Source: Bacteroidota bacterium (GTDB lineage Bacteria; Bacteroidota; Bacteroidia; Chitinophagales; BACL12). Taken from it: a DNA stretch of 64,000 bases. How positions within the stretch are numbered: the stretch's first letter is position 1; each line of letters starts with the position of its first letter. Location: the NCBI GenBank assembly GCA_016706255.1, contig JADJJZ010000029.1, positions 930,001-994,000 on the forward strand. Direction: 5' to 3'. The translations under genes were made by a program, and so were the position numbers. Positions 18,999 to 29,184 of the stretch are shown here, one piece after another. The notes below the pieces were generated by a model, which saw nothing but the letters and a program-made list of their open reading frames with translations, did not search any database and was not told the origin of the DNA.

Positions 18999-19736
18999 AT
19001 GACCATATTTTTTATTGTTTTTGCTCTGCACTGGTATCTTTCCTTGTTTAGTCAGACGTTTTTCTTACACCGTTATGCGGCGCATGCCATGTTCAGGATG
19101 AATCCTTTTTGGGAAAAATTCTTTTATGTATTTACATGGCTTACACAGGGTTCTTCATATCTGAGTCCTTATGCATACGGCATTTTACACCGTTTACATC
19201 ATGCATATACCGATACGGAAAACGATCCGCATTCACCAAGTTATACCAAAGGTTTGTTTCCATTGATGTGGAAGACAAAACAGATTTATGGTGATATAAA
19301 TAAGGATGTGTTGAAGGTGGACGACAAGTTCATGAAAAATTTGCCCATGTGGCGCAGTTTCGACCGTTTTGCCAGCACTTTAGTCAGCAGATTAGGGTGG
19401 GGAGTTATTTATTTTCTGTTTTACCTGGCATTTGCCACACAGTGGTGGATGTGGTTATTATTTCCGATTAGTTGTTTAATGGGCCCTGTTCACGGCGCAA
19501 TTATCAACTACTTTGCGCATAAATATGGCTATCGCAATTTTGAAATAGAAGATACTTCTAAAAACTTTTTACCTGTTGACATTTTAATGATGGGAGAAAG
19601 TTATCATAATAACCACCATAAATTATTGGCACGTCCGAATTTTGGGTATCGCTGGTTTGAAGTTGACCCGACTTATCCGGTTATACGGGCTTTGAATTTT
19701 TTACATGTTATAAGGTTGAATAAAGAGCCGGTTTAG
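18999..19736 (+). CDS. acyl-CoA/acyl-lipid fatty acid desaturase
   Basis: A 245-aa integral membrane di-iron desaturase. The three histidine boxes are FLHRYAAH (about residue 24), LHRLHHAYTD (about residue 66) and SYHNNHHK (about residue 205), all complete. Membrane segments flank them. The short length is typical of the bacterial delta-9-type subgroup. The enzyme would introduce a cis double bond to adjust membrane fluidity. Confidence 0.9.
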   Translation: MTIFFIVFALHWYLSLFSQTFFLHRYAAHAMFRMNPFWEKFFYVFTWLTQGSSYLSPYAYGILHRLHHAYTDTENDPHSPSYTKGLFPLMWKTKQIYGDINKDVLKVDDKFMKNLPMWRSFDRFASTLVSRLGWGVIYFLFYLAFATQWWMWLLFPISCLMGPVHGAIINYFAHKYGYRNFEIEDTSKNFLPVDILMMGESYHNNHHKLLARPNFGYRWFEVDPTYPVIRALNFLHVIRLNKEPV

Positions 19737-19789
19737 GGATAAAATGGGAACTTGATAGGTTTTTTTGGGTTCGATTTAATTTGGAGCGT

Positions 19790-20740
19790 TGATTGGTGTT
19801 TTTAGTTTGATGTACATTTTTTGTTTCACCCCTGCCTTGTAGGCAGGTAAAGCTACGCGGTTCTGCTGATTCCTAGGGGGTGCGCTTTTGTTAAAAATAT
19901 GCAACCGCTCTGCGGTAGGTTTTTACTTAGGAGTTAATGTGGAGCGTTGATTGGTGTTATTAGTTTGAAGTACATTTTTTGTTTCACCGCTACGCGGTTC
20001 TGGAGATTCTAAGGGGGTTGCGTCTGTTACAATTCTTTCACTGCTACGCAGTTGGTTGTTACTTTACAGTTCATGTGGAGTGTTGATTCGTGTTTTTAGT
20101 TTGATGTGCATTTTTTGTTTCACCCCTGCCTTGTAGGTAGGTAAAGCTACGCGGTTCTGCTGATTCCTAGGGGTGGGCTTTTGTTAAAAATATGCAACCG
20201 CTCTGCGGTAGGTTTTTGCTTTGGAGGTAATGTGGAGTGTTGATTGGGGGGTTTTTGGTTTGTTCGACTTTTTTGTTTCACCGCTACGCGGTTCTGCAGA
20301 TTCTAAGGGGGTTGCGTCTGTTACCATTCTTTCACTGCTACGCAGTTGGGGTTAAAAATATGCAACCGCTCTGCGGTAGGTTTTTGCTTTATAGTTTATC
20401 TGGAGTATTGAACGGTGGTTTTTAGTTTCAAGTACATTTTTTGTTTCACCGCGATGCGGTTCTGCTGATTCTTAGGGGGCGGCTTTTGTTAAAAATATGC
20501 AACCGCGATGCGGTAGGTTTTTTGGTTGGAGTTAATTTGGAGTGATGATTGGCATTTTTAGTTTGATGTGCATTTTTTGTTTCACCCCTGCCTTGTAGGT
20601 AGGTAAAGCTACGCGGTTCTGCTGATTCTTTGGGGCGCGTTTTGTTAAAAATATGTAACCCTGCCTCGGCTTGCAGGTAAACGCGATGCGGTAGGTTTTT
20701 TGGTTGGAGTTATGGTGGAGGGTTGAGTGGTGGTGTTAGT
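19790..20740. repeat. tandem intergenic repeat, about six units of 130-165 bp
   Basis: Each unit contains a run like tacattttttgtttcacc (starts near 19811, 19971, 20107, 20267, 20431, 20571), then gctACGCGGTTctg, gattc(c/t)tagggg, ttgttaaaaatatgcaacc and gctctGCGGTAGG. Three units carry an extra cctgccttgtaggtagg insert. The units drift in sequence and have no reading frame of note. The region lies between the desaturase gene and the large outer-membrane gene, and one end-on resemblance is seen with the repeats near 277-410. Confidence 0.8.
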
Positions 20741-20779
20741 CGGATTAATTGTTGATTTTAGTGAGGGGAGGTTTATACC

Positions 20780-23700
20780 ATGAGGCGCAAAGCAAACGTT
20801 TCGGTGGGAGGGATTAACTTTACCTGTAAAAGCAAGGCTATCCGTTTAAGGTTTTACATATTAGGCATGTTGATGTTTGTTGCGGGCACTACGCTGTTGG
20901 GCCAGCAAAACAACCTGCGTGTAAAACAGGTTTTTGTTACCAGAGATACATTACAGTTAGACTCATTGAGTATAATTCCAGGAACACTGAGTATACATCA
21001 GGTGAATGGCGATTCTGTTACCGGGTTTCAAAAACGTTTGCTGGATACCGGGTTTTATAAAGTCGATTATTTTAATGCACTGGTCGTATTCAATAAAAAA
21101 ATAAATGGTTTATTGGAAATTCAATATCAGGTATTTCCGTATTTATTTACACAAACGTATTTTAATAAAGACCCGGTTTTATTTGATAGTGCGAATATTA
21201 ATTTTAAACCTTATGTAATCGACATTAACAACAGTGAACCTTATTTAAATATTAAGGGGTTAGATTACAATGGGAGTTTTGCGCGCGGTATATCCTTTGG
21301 AAATAATCAGGATGTTGTAGTTAATTCTGATTTTAATTTGCAGATGAATGGTAAATTACAAAACGATGTAAACATTTCTGCTTCCATTACCGATAATAAT
21401 ATACCCATTCAACCGGAAGGTAATACACAACAGTTACAGGAATTCGATAAAGTATTTATTCAGCTTTCAAAAAATAAACAACAGCTGATTATGGGTGATT
21501 TTGAAATTTACAGACCACCCGGATATTTTATGAATTATTATAAAAAATTACAAGGCGCAAGTTATACAGGCGGATTTGATACCGGCAATGGCACACTCAC
21601 ATCGGGATTGAGTTTAGCAGTGGCAAAAGGGAATTATGCAAGGCAGGATATCGCAGTAATTGAAGGTAATCAGGGTCCCTACAAATTAAAAGGAAATAAT
21701 GGTGAAACGTTTATTATCATTTTAGCCGGAACCGAACGTGTTTACATGGATGGCAAACTTTTAACACGTGGTGCTGAAAATGATTATATCATCGATTACA
21801 ATGCCGGAGAAATTGCATTTACACCAAAAATATTATTGACAAAAGATAAACGTGTTCAGATTGAATTTGAATATTCAGATAAAAATTATTTCAGGAGCTT
21901 GGTTTTTTCGGGAAATCAATTTGTTTCGGGGGATGAAAAATTAAGATTATACCTGAATGTTTATTCGGAGCAGGACAGTAAAAATCAGCCCTTAGATCAA
22001 ACGATAAATAGTTATGAACGCAGCATATTAGCAGCAGCAGGAGATTCCATAAATGAGGCATTTGCTAGTGGTATTGATAGTATTAGTTTTGATGCAACAC
22101 GCATTATGTATAAAATGGTGGATAGTTTAGGTTTCGATTCCGTATTTGTTTATTCCACCAATGCAGATTCGGCCATGTATGTTTTATCGTTTACCGATTT
22201 GGGCGCTAATCGCGGGAATTATATTCAAACTGTTTCAGGTGCTAACGGACGTATTTATCAGTGGGTGGCGCCGGTGGGTGGTATACCGCAGGGAAATTAT
22301 GAGCCGGTTATTTTATTAATTGCGCCAAAGCGGACTCAAATGATAACTGCGGGCGGGAGTTATAAAATAAATGATAAACATGAAATCGGTTCTGAAATTG
22401 CATTTACGAATAACGATGTAAATACATTTGCCGAATTAGGCAACGATGATAACGAGGGGTTTGCTTACAAAGGCAATTATATTTATACCAAACAATTAAA
22501 TACGCAGGTAAAAATTACAGCACAAACCAATTATGAATTTGCGGGGGCCGATTTTGCACCTCCGGAACGTTACCGCCCCGTTGAATTTAATCGCGACTGG
22601 AATATTTTTTCTACGGAAAAAACAAATGAACATTATGCCAATGCGGGTATCAATTTAACCGGAAAAGATAAATGGAATTTCGGCGTGCAATCATCTACAT
22701 TTATTCGCGAAAATGTATATACCGGATTTTTACAATCGGCAACGGGCAATTACCGCAATGCAAAGTGGGAAATTACGGGCAACAGTAGCTTTTTAAATGC
22801 AACGGATGATAGTTTAAATTCCTTATTTTTCAGGCCATCGCTTGCTGTGATCAGAAAATTTCCGGAATTAAATTTATGGCAGACAAAAATTGCTTATGAA
22901 GGCGAACATAATCGTATGAGTGCATTAAATGATTCATTAATTGCGAATTCATTTTATTACGACCAGTTTACTTATCGCATCGGAAATGCGGATACTTCAA
23001 AAAATTTGTTTGCGGCAGAAGTAATTACACGATTAGATAAATTACCATTAGCCGGAAAATTTTCGGATGTAACGAAAGGAAATACGTATTCGGTTTCAGG
23101 CGCTTTAAATAAAAAAATCAATAATCGGTATTCATGGCAAATTGCTTATCGCACATTAGATATTGTTGATACATCACTTACGCTTTTAGCACCGGAAAAA
23201 TCGTTGCTGGGCAGAATTCAAAATGCGTTTACCATTAAAAAAGGTTTGATCAACGGCGACATTTATTATGAACTCGGCACCGGACAGGAACCTAAGCGGG
23301 AATACACTTTTGTTGAAGTAGAACCCGGAATCGGTGTGTACACATGGAATGACTATAATGCAAATGGTATACAGGAATTGGATGAATTTGAAATTGCCGT
23401 TTTTGCTGACGAAGCGAATTTTATTCAGGTATTTGTGCCTACGGATGAATATATTCAAAGTAACATGACCAATTTTAATTATTCGTTGGGATTAAATCCG
23501 AAAGTATTATGGCATGATGAAAAAGGATTACCGGGATTCGTCGGGAAATTTGCTGCACAGTCGTCGCTGCAAATGACGCGCAAGGTGTTGGATGATCAAT
23601 CGTTTGCGGCTTATAATCCATTTGCTTTAATTGATGATAGTTTGCTGGTAAGTTCAAATGTATATTGGCTGAATACCTTATATTTTAATCGGTCGGGAAA

Positions 23701-24295
23701 TAAGTTTGGTATTGACTATAGTTATTTGCGCAATTTCAGCAAACAGGTAATTACGGTTGGTCCTGAAAGCAGAGGTAAAGATGAACACAAGATTACCATG
23801 CGATACAAAATTGCCAAACCCATAATTATTAACGGAACATATAGCATTGGAAACAAATCGTTGATTTCTGAAGGATTTACATCTAAAAATTACAATATAC
23901 CATATCAGGTAATTGAGCCGAAAATTACATTTATAAAAGGCAGTGTTTTCAGAACATCGGTGTATTATCAGTATACTACCAGCAGCAATAATGAAGGTGG
24001 CGAATTGTTAAGCAGCAATGAGCTGACTTTCGATTTACGTTATAATGTTGTTGCCAAAAGTACCATCACCACAAAATTCAGTTATATCGCCATAGTATTC
24101 GATGGCATTGAGGATTCGCCTGTTGGATATGCTATGCTGGAAGGATTAAATAATGGTAATAATATTTTATGGAATGTTAGCATCGACAGGAAATTATCAC
24201 AACTATTACAATTAACGGTGAGTTATGAAGGCCGCAAAACGGGTGATAATGCAATTACCCATGTTGGCCGTTTACAAATGCGCGCCATTTTTTAA
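20780..24295 (+). CDS. large outer-membrane beta-barrel protein, 1171 aa
   Basis: An exported protein with an N-terminal signal region (hydrophobic FYILGMLMFVAGTTLLG, cleavage near GQQ; the true start may be an ATG nearer this segment). The N-terminal third has beta-rich domains (NGKLQNDVNISASITDNN, GDFEIYRPPGYFMNYYKK). The rest is a long run of aromatic alternating strands ending VGRLQMRAIF, as in large barrels. It also has a calcium-loop-like stretch (WNDYNANGIQELDEFEI, near residue 860). Conserved proteins of this form occur in Bacteroidota, but the function is not known to me. No plug domain or TonB box was found. Confidence 0.75.
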   Translation: MRRKANVSVGGINFTCKSKAIRLRFYILGMLMFVAGTTLLGQQNNLRVKQVFVTRDTLQLDSLSIIPGTLSIHQVNGDSVTGFQKRLLDTGFYKVDYFNALVVFNKKINGLLEIQYQVFPYLFTQTYFNKDPVLFDSANINFKPYVIDINNSEPYLNIKGLDYNGSFARGISFGNNQDVVVNSDFNLQMNGKLQNDVNISASITDNNIPIQPEGNTQQLQEFDKVFIQLSKNKQQLIMGDFEIYRPPGYFMNYYKKLQGASYTGGFDTGNGTLTSGLSLAVAKGNYARQDIAVIEGNQGPYKLKGNNGETFIIILAGTERVYMDGKLLTRGAENDYIIDYNAGEIAFTPKILLTKDKRVQIEFEYSDKNYFRSLVFSGNQFVSGDEKLRLYLNVYSEQDSKNQPLDQTINSYERSILAAAGDSINEAFASGIDSISFDATRIMYKMVDSLGFDSVFVYSTNADSAMYVLSFTDLGANRGNYIQTVSGANGRIYQWVAPVGGIPQGNYEPVILLIAPKRTQMITAGGSYKINDKHEIGSEIAFTNNDVNTFAELGNDDNEGFAYKGNYIYTKQLNTQVKITAQTNYEFAGADFAPPERYRPVEFNRDWNIFSTEKTNEHYANAGINLTGKDKWNFGVQSSTFIRENVYTGFLQSATGNYRNAKWEITGNSSFLNATDDSLNSLFFRPSLAVIRKFPELNLWQTKIAYEGEHNRMSALNDSLIANSFYYDQFTYRIGNADTSKNLFAAEVITRLDKLPLAGKFSDVTKGNTYSVSGALNKKINNRYSWQIAYRTLDIVDTSLTLLAPEKSLLGRIQNAFTIKKGLINGDIYYELGTGQEPKREYTFVEVEPGIGVYTWNDYNANGIQELDEFEIAVFADEANFIQVFVPTDEYIQSNMTNFNYSLGLNPKVLWHDEKGLPGFVGKFAAQSSLQMTRKVLDDQSFAAYNPFALIDDSLLVSSNVYWLNTLYFNRSGNKFGIDYSYLRNFSKQVITVGPESRGKDEHKITMRYKIAKPIIINGTYSIGNKSLISEGFTSKNYNIPYQVIEPKITFIKGSVFRTSVYYQYTTSSNNEGGELLSSNELTFDLRYNVVAKSTITTKFSYIAIVFDGIEDSPVGYAMLEGLNNGNNILWNVSIDRKLSQLLQLTVSYEGRKTGDNAITHVGRLQMRAIF

Positions 24296-24310
24296 GCAGT
24301 TGTTACCACA

Positions 24311-24326
24311 TAATTTTGTTATTTTG
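24311..24326 (+). promoter_or_regulatory. overlapping -7 elements before DUF2721 gene
   Basis: TAATTTTG (24311-24318) and TTATTTTG (24319-24326) precede the ATG at 24331 by only a few bases, implying a very short leader. Confidence 0.5.
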
Positions 24327-24330
24327 CAGT

Positions 24331-24771
24331 ATGGATATCACCATTAATACCCCGGCATTATTATTTCCTGCAATCAGTTTAGTAATGCTTGCCTATACCA
24401 ACCGGTTTATGGCTTTGAGCTCAGTGGTTCGAAAATTACATGATGAATACCAGCTGAGCAATGCCAACAAAAATTTACATCTCCAAATAAAAAATTTAAA
24501 ATACCGCATTAAGTTGGTTCGGCGCATGCAATTTTTCGGGGTGATGTCATTTATTTTCGCCATTATTTCGATGTACATGATATACCAGGATGCTATGTAT
24601 TATGCGCATGTAATGTTTGCTACTTCCATTATTTTATTTGCACTGAGTTTATTGTTATCGCTGTTAGAAATACTTAAAAGCACCAGAGCTTTAGAGCTTG
24701 AACTTTCGGATATGGAAGGTTTGGATGATGATAATTTAGTGGATTATCTCCGTAAAAAATTCGACAAATAA
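24331..24771 (+). CDS. DUF2721 membrane protein
   Basis: A 146-aa protein with one N-terminal hydrophobic segment, a basic amphipathic region (KNLKYRIKLVRRMQFF) and two further membrane helices (about residues 75-120). The family signature AISLVMLAYTNRFMALSSVVR is present. The start MDITINT is chosen because the promoter elements overlap the upstream in-frame codon. Function is unknown. Confidence 0.85.
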   Translation: MDITINTPALLFPAISLVMLAYTNRFMALSSVVRKLHDEYQLSNANKNLHLQIKNLKYRIKLVRRMQFFGVMSFIFAIISMYMIYQDAMYYAHVMFATSIILFALSLLLSLLEILKSTRALELELSDMEGLDDDNLVDYLRKKFDK

Positions 24772-24804
24772 ATGTTCAATAAGAGCGATAAATGAACCAC
24801 TCTT

Positions 24805-25350
24805 TTATTCTGATTGCGTAGTAAGTTCGGTGATTTTTGCTGTATAAATAATGGTATATCGTCCATTATAATCCAGTATACCAGGTTGTTGAATATAGTT
24901 GCCGGAAATATTTACAATACTGTTTCTGGTTGTCGATTTAATGACGTTGTAATTTCCTGAAAAATACAAGGTTGCATTTTCATCTGCCAGCAATTCTAAT
25001 TCTGTTCCATTAATATTATTACCAATTAATTTACCACCATAACAAACGCGTATTTTATCTAACTGTGTACAGGTAACATATACGGTAATATTTTTAGCAG
25101 CAAATTTTTTACTGATGCGTAATTGTGCGCCTCTGCAATGATAAACCAATGCTTTTTCTGCATCAGCATCACGCACTGAAATGCCCGGTGCGAGCCCTTG
25201 TTGGAGGATAACAGTAACACCTTTTTCAACTTTAATTGCCGTAAAATCAGGAATGGAAAAATCAAGTGCCGCAATTGGGGAGTTATTGCGCGCACTTGAA
25301 ATTGTATTCATGGTAAATAGCAGGAGGATAATTAAAACCGCTTGTTTCAT
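24805..25350 (-). CDS. GIN-domain (DUF2807) secreted protein
   Basis: A 181-aa protein with a signal peptide (MKQAVLIILLLFTMNTISSA). A GIN-type beta-helix head domain follows: FTAIKVEKGVTVILQQG, then strand repeats to KLIGNNINGTELELLADENA and YFSGNYNVIKS. Such domains are found in Bacteroidota envelope proteins, often described as putative adhesin heads; evidence for adhesion is weak. It is convergent with the DUF2721 gene. Confidence 0.8.
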   Translation of the reverse strand: MKQAVLIILLLFTMNTISSARNNSPIAALDFSIPDFTAIKVEKGVTVILQQGLAPGISVRDADAEKALVYHCRGAQLRISKKFAAKNITVYVTCTQLDKIRVCYGGKLIGNNINGTELELLADENATLYFSGNYNVIKSTTRNSIVNISGNYIQQPGILDYNGRYTIIYTAKITELTTQSE

Positions 25351-25529
25351 AAAGGGTAATACGTTGTGTTTATCACATCAATTATTAATAAACCAAAAGT
25401 ATTTATTGGTGCAACAACAAAAAAGTCACTTTGCGTGAAGTAGGTCAGATTTTGTGTGAAACGGGGTTATGAATTAGTAAAGGAATTTGTTGAAGGTATA
25501 AAATTCCAATAATGCAGCTACAGGTACAT

Positions 25530-25562
25530 AAAAAAACCCGCTGTAATTTCAGACAGCGGGTT
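25530..25562 (-). terminator. rho-independent terminator
   Basis: On the minus strand, CCCGCTGT and ACAGCGGG enclose an 8-nt loop and are followed by TTTTTTT. It lies just after the stop of the 131-aa secreted protein gene. Confidence 0.85.
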
Positions 25563-25581
25563 GGAAATTATATGAATACGT

Positions 25582-25977
25582 TTATTGTTTAAGCAAATTA
25601 AATGTTCTTCCGCTGCCACCTTTTTGGAGCATAACACCTGCACCTGCGCCTGCAGCAACAAAATGCATTTCTACGCCGCCGGTGCAATCTTTTGAACCTT
25701 CAACAGTAGATTTATAAATGTAGTGGTTATCCGGTTCTGTGCGCACATATACCAGATTGGCCGTGCAAATTTCGAGACCATCGATGGTTTCGCGGTAGGC
25801 TACCGTGCTAACACCTGCAGTAGTGGTAACTACCATGGTGATAATATGTGGTTTACCGGTTGATGCGCGTTGCTCGCAGCTATAAGTGCCATCGGGAACG
25901 CCTGCAACCTGACCATAGGAAAAGCCTGTAACCATGAGGAGCATTACAACGGCAAAAATTTGAAGAGTAGATTTCAT
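25582..25977 (-). CDS. secreted hypothetical protein, 131 aa
   Basis: A signal peptide (MKSTLQIFAVVMLLMVTGFSYG) precedes a small beta-rich domain with three cysteines (YSCEQ, EICTAN, KDCTGG). It ends in a glycine-rich stretch (AAGAGAGVMLQKGGSG). No family was recognised. It is monocistronic, with a strong terminator. Confidence 0.65.
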   Translation of the reverse strand: MKSTLQIFAVVMLLMVTGFSYGQVAGVPDGTYSCEQRASTGKPHIITMVVTTTAGVSTVAYRETIDGLEICTANLVYVRTEPDNHYIYKSTVEGSKDCTGGVEMHFVAAGAGAGVMLQKGGSGRTFNLLKQ

Positions 25978-26054
25978 ATCAATATGTTTTGTTGTTTCTG
26001 ATGTTAAAGTTATGTATAAGCTTGCTTATTTCCAAAAAAATGGCAAAAACCTTG

Positions 26055-26855
26055 TCAGAACTGGTACACAAAGGCTATACCATTTTCGAAGGTACGGTAT
26101 TTTGGCGTGTATAATTGGTAGTATTGCATTTGGTAAACAAACTTGACAGCCGTGGTTGCGGAGAGGGTTTTAACGTATGCTGCAGCGAATTTTACTGCTT
26201 CATAATCGATAAAAGGTAATCCAAAGAACCAGTCGCTATGCATTTCGTTTAAAACGGAACCGGGTTCATTTGGAGTAATGAGCGACAAAGATGCATCAGA
26301 GGCGGAAATGAGTTCGAATAAAGGTAAACCCGCTTGCACTAGAATTGCATTTTTAGAGGGCAGTAGTTTTGTCCAGTAAACTTCCGTAGGCACATAAATT
26401 TGGGTTAGCCAGTAATTATCCTCATTAATATCCTCCATATTATAAATGGCTGCTTTATAACCAATACCTGAAATGAGCCCAACCGGCCAAAGTAAAACTG
26501 AAGCTCTGTAACCTAAATCGACCTGAGGCCTGGAAGTTTTTTCGTCTTTTATATTTCGTGCAAAAGCATAATCGCCGGTGACATAAACCGATTGGGTTAC
26601 CAGTTTATTTAAATTGAAATGATATGCAAAAGATAACATCGGATCGAAACCGATATTATTTAATGCGGAAGCACCTCTTACCAGATAGTTGGAAACATTG
26701 GCATGTATACCAATATTCATACTGGATGATGGTAAAATAAATTCTTCGGCAGGTTGAGGTGGTGTATCAACCTGTGCCGTGAGTTTATCGGGGATAAAAC
26801 AAATGAGCAGTGCTATGATTGTGAAAAAATAATTATTTTTTTTAAACGGATTCAT
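26055..26855 (-). CDS. putative outer-membrane protein, 266 aa
   Basis: A signal segment (FFTIIALLICFIPDKLTAQ) after a basic N-terminus (MNPFKKNN), then alternating beta strands. It ends in an aromatic strand (ENGIAFVYQF), as in outer-membrane barrels. FARNIKDEKTSRPQVDLGYRAS and similar stretches are strand-loop patterns. No enzyme motif was seen. Upstream, near 26893-26925, is a short run of tagc/attagct direct repeats. Confidence 0.65.
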   Translation of the reverse strand: MNPFKKNNYFFTIIALLICFIPDKLTAQVDTPPQPAEEFILPSSSMNIGIHANVSNYLVRGASALNNIGFDPMLSFAYHFNLNKLVTQSVYVTGDYAFARNIKDEKTSRPQVDLGYRASVLLWPVGLISGIGYKAAIYNMEDINEDNYWLTQIYVPTEVYWTKLLPSKNAILVQAGLPLFELISASDASLSLITPNEPGSVLNEMHSDWFFGLPFIDYEAVKFAAAYVKTLSATTAVKFVYQMQYYQLYTPKYRTFENGIAFVYQF

Positions 26856-27014
26856 GGATTGAAAATGTTTGATTTCAAAAATACTAATAATTAGCTAATT
26901 AGCCGATTAGCAAATTAGCTAATGGGGTTCGTAGTTTGAATGACAATAGTACTCAAATTCGATTTTTTAATTAAAATTTTATTAATGATTAAGCTTATTT
27001 ATTAAGGGAAATAA

Positions 27015-27022
27015 TACCTTTG
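27015..27022 (+). promoter_or_regulatory. -7 promoter element of acetyltransferase gene
   Basis: TACCTTTG, a perfect TAnnTTTG match, lies 16 bp before the ATG at 27039. Confidence 0.6.
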
Positions 27023-27038
27023 AATAGAATTTAACAAT

Positions 27039-27641
27039 ATGAGCAATCAGTCCGATTTATTTTCAAACCCTCCTGTATTGGAATCAGAAATGGTAATTAT
27101 GCGACCGTTGACTGAAGCCGATTATATACATTTATTACCTTTTGCAATAAATGAACCTGAACTATGGACTTATTCATTATTATCCGCAGCAGGTGAAGAC
27201 GGTTTAAAAAAATATCTTGCCGTAGCCATGGAGGCGAAAGCGCAGGAAAAAGAATTTCCCTTTATTGTTTACAATAAAAAACTGCAACAATACGCCGGTA
27301 GCACAAGGTATTATGATATTCAGTTGAATATGCACAATTTACAATTAGGTTATACCTGGTATGGAAAAACACATCAGGGAACCGGTATTAATACACATTG
27401 TAAATATTTGTTGTTACAATATGCTTTCGAACATTTAGGTATTGAACGAGTTGAATTTCGTGCAGACTCAAATAATGCAAAAAGTATACATGCCATGAAA
27501 AAAATTGGTTGTGTGGAAGAAGGTATTTTACGCAGTAATTCCATTAAAACCGATGGCGGCCGCAGAGATAGTATTGTGTTGAGTATTTTAAAAAATGAGT
27601 GGTATGGGAAGGTTAAAGCGGGATTGGAGGGGAGGTTGTAG
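27039..27641 (+). CDS. GNAT family N-acetyltransferase (RimJ/RimL-like)
   Basis: A 200-aa acetyl-CoA-dependent acetyltransferase. It begins with VIMRPLTEADYIHLLPFA. The acetyl-CoA loop region is WYGKTHQGTGINTHCKYLLLQYAFE (given in part), where the usual Q/RxxGxG/A appears as HQGTGI. IERVEFRADSNNAKSIHAM and KIGCVEEGILR are typical of the RimJ/RimL branch, whose substrates are protein N-termini or amino groups. The substrate is not determined. Confidence 0.88.
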   Translation: MSNQSDLFSNPPVLESEMVIMRPLTEADYIHLLPFAINEPELWTYSLLSAAGEDGLKKYLAVAMEAKAQEKEFPFIVYNKKLQQYAGSTRYYDIQLNMHNLQLGYTWYGKTHQGTGINTHCKYLLLQYAFEHLGIERVEFRADSNNAKSIHAMKKIGCVEEGILRSNSIKTDGGRRDSIVLSILKNEWYGKVKAGLEGRL

Positions 27642-27945
27642 GGGTTTCTGAGATTAAAAAATATTTATCATATCAATTCGTAAATCCACCATGTGGGCGG
27701 ATGCAATTAGTTTATTAAAAGATTCAAGCCGTTACAATTTGTAAATCAAACAGATTTCTGAGTAATCAATTCGTAAATCCACCATGTAGGGGCGGATGCA
27801 ATTAGTTTATTAAAAAGGTTCAAGCCGTTACAATTTGTAAAACAAAAAGATTTCTGAGTTTACAATTCGTAAAACACCCATGTAGGGGCGGATTCAATTC
27901 GCCCCTACATGGGTGTTTTACTCGCATGTATCTCATAAAAATGTA
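27642..27945. repeat. REP-like repeats with perfect hairpin
   Basis: Three imperfect units share atttctgagt, aattcgtaaa, cacccatgtaggggcgga and caagccgttacaatttgta. In the third unit, acacccatgtaggggcg and its inverse complement flank gattcaatt, forming a long hairpin at about 27872-27920. The same core recurs at 29241-29275. No gene lies in this stretch. Confidence 0.7.
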
Positions 27946-28005
27946 AGAACGTGTAAAAGTTGAAATTTTCAGTTGTGTTTCATCGTTTTATAAAAAACAC
28001 ATTTG

Positions 28006-29118
28006 ATGCGCTCCTTCATAATTTTCCTGCTGATTGGTATATATCCGGCTTGCCTCAATGCTCAAAGTAAAAGTGAAGCTCCAATAACCAGATTACAGGC
28101 AAAAACCATTGGTGTCAATAAAATCTATACCTATAGAAACAAAATAAGTCCTGACACAAATTATGTTTTTGAGTTATTTGAATATGATACACTTGGTAAT
28201 TTAATATTATGGAAGCCTCTATATGAAAATGGTCCGGAAACCTCATCATTTACAACATTCAAATACAGGGATACCACAATTCAAAAAATAAGTAAATGTT
28301 ATATCCAACGAGGGTTTCAGCATTGGGAAATATCCTATTTTGATAATTCAGGCAGAATTACTCGTTTTGCCGACAGCACTGAAATTGTAAATTTAATAAC
28401 CAACGTAAAGTCAACTGATTATATTTATCACGGCGATACAACCATTATTATCAGCGCCAACGAAGAGGGAGAAATAATTCAATCAACTCTAAAAGTATTA
28501 AAGGATGCTTTAGGCACAGAAGTCACTACTAACCTGCTCACCGGTATAACAACTACAAAAGAATGGGGATTACATAATTCGTACAAGATAACTACTAAGA
28601 AAGGTGATAGTATTATTTATTTAGGTGAAGTAAAATTTGATAGTGTCAACCGTATGGTAAAAAGCCTGGAATTTAATCACAACATCGTGGAAATTTTTGA
28701 ATATACCTATAACCCTTATTCCCAGCAGTATACAAGGGCAAATAAAATGAGTGGCACCAATTACAATGAATACGTAACTTATGATAACAACCATTATCGT
28801 ATAGTTGAAACAACGAACAATAAAAAAGAAATAAAAACGGGAAGGTTAGACGATGAAGTTGAAATGATTGAAGCGGATTGTGGTTGTTTCTGCCCAAACG
28901 AATTAATGCAGGCTATGCCTGATATTTTTGAAGGTGAAACGGTTTCCACTTATGATACATTAACTAATAAACTTTTGATGAAAAAAGTATTTGAAGTAAA
29001 TCCGGCTAATAAAGAAAAAAGTCTTGCCAAAACATTTTTTTATGATTCAAATGGATTGCTAATAAAATTAGAGGAAGGTCAATACTACTTTATTACCTTT
29101 CGTTATGAATTTTATTGA
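28006..29118 (+). CDS. secreted hypothetical protein with YD-like beta repeats
   Basis: A 370-aa protein with a signal peptide (MRSFIIFLLIGIYPACLNAQ). The start is the ATG at 28006 directly after an in-frame TTG. Several segments look like loose YD/RHS-type strands (FEYDTLGNLILW, SYFDNSGRITRF, FFYDSNGLLIKL). A cysteine cluster occurs near residue 295 (ADCGCFCPNEL). It is flanked on both sides by the same palindromic repeat. No function can be named. Confidence 0.65.
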   Translation: MRSFIIFLLIGIYPACLNAQSKSEAPITRLQAKTIGVNKIYTYRNKISPDTNYVFELFEYDTLGNLILWKPLYENGPETSSFTTFKYRDTTIQKISKCYIQRGFQHWEISYFDNSGRITRFADSTEIVNLITNVKSTDYIYHGDTTIIISANEEGEIIQSTLKVLKDALGTEVTTNLLTGITTTKEWGLHNSYKITTKKGDSIIYLGEVKFDSVNRMVKSLEFNHNIVEIFEYTYNPYSQQYTRANKMSGTNYNEYVTYDNNHYRIVETTNNKKEIKTGRLDDEVEMIEADCGCFCPNELMQAMPDIFEGETVSTYDTLTNKLLMKKVFEVNPANKEKSLAKTFFYDSNGLLIKLEEGQYYFITFRYEFY

Positions 29119-29184
29119 ATAAACTATTGTCTATTACATTTTCATTACAACCACTCCACTCCTTTTGCCATTTTGTTGAAGAAC

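Noticed and set aside
20237..20425. 62-aa ORF in the tandem repeat
   Set aside because: It is only a translation of repeat units.
28006..29118. The YD-like secreted protein as the missing full-length Rhs recipient
   Set aside because: It lacks the PFGM...YGFNG...RLGRW core and is too short; only loose YD-type strands are present.
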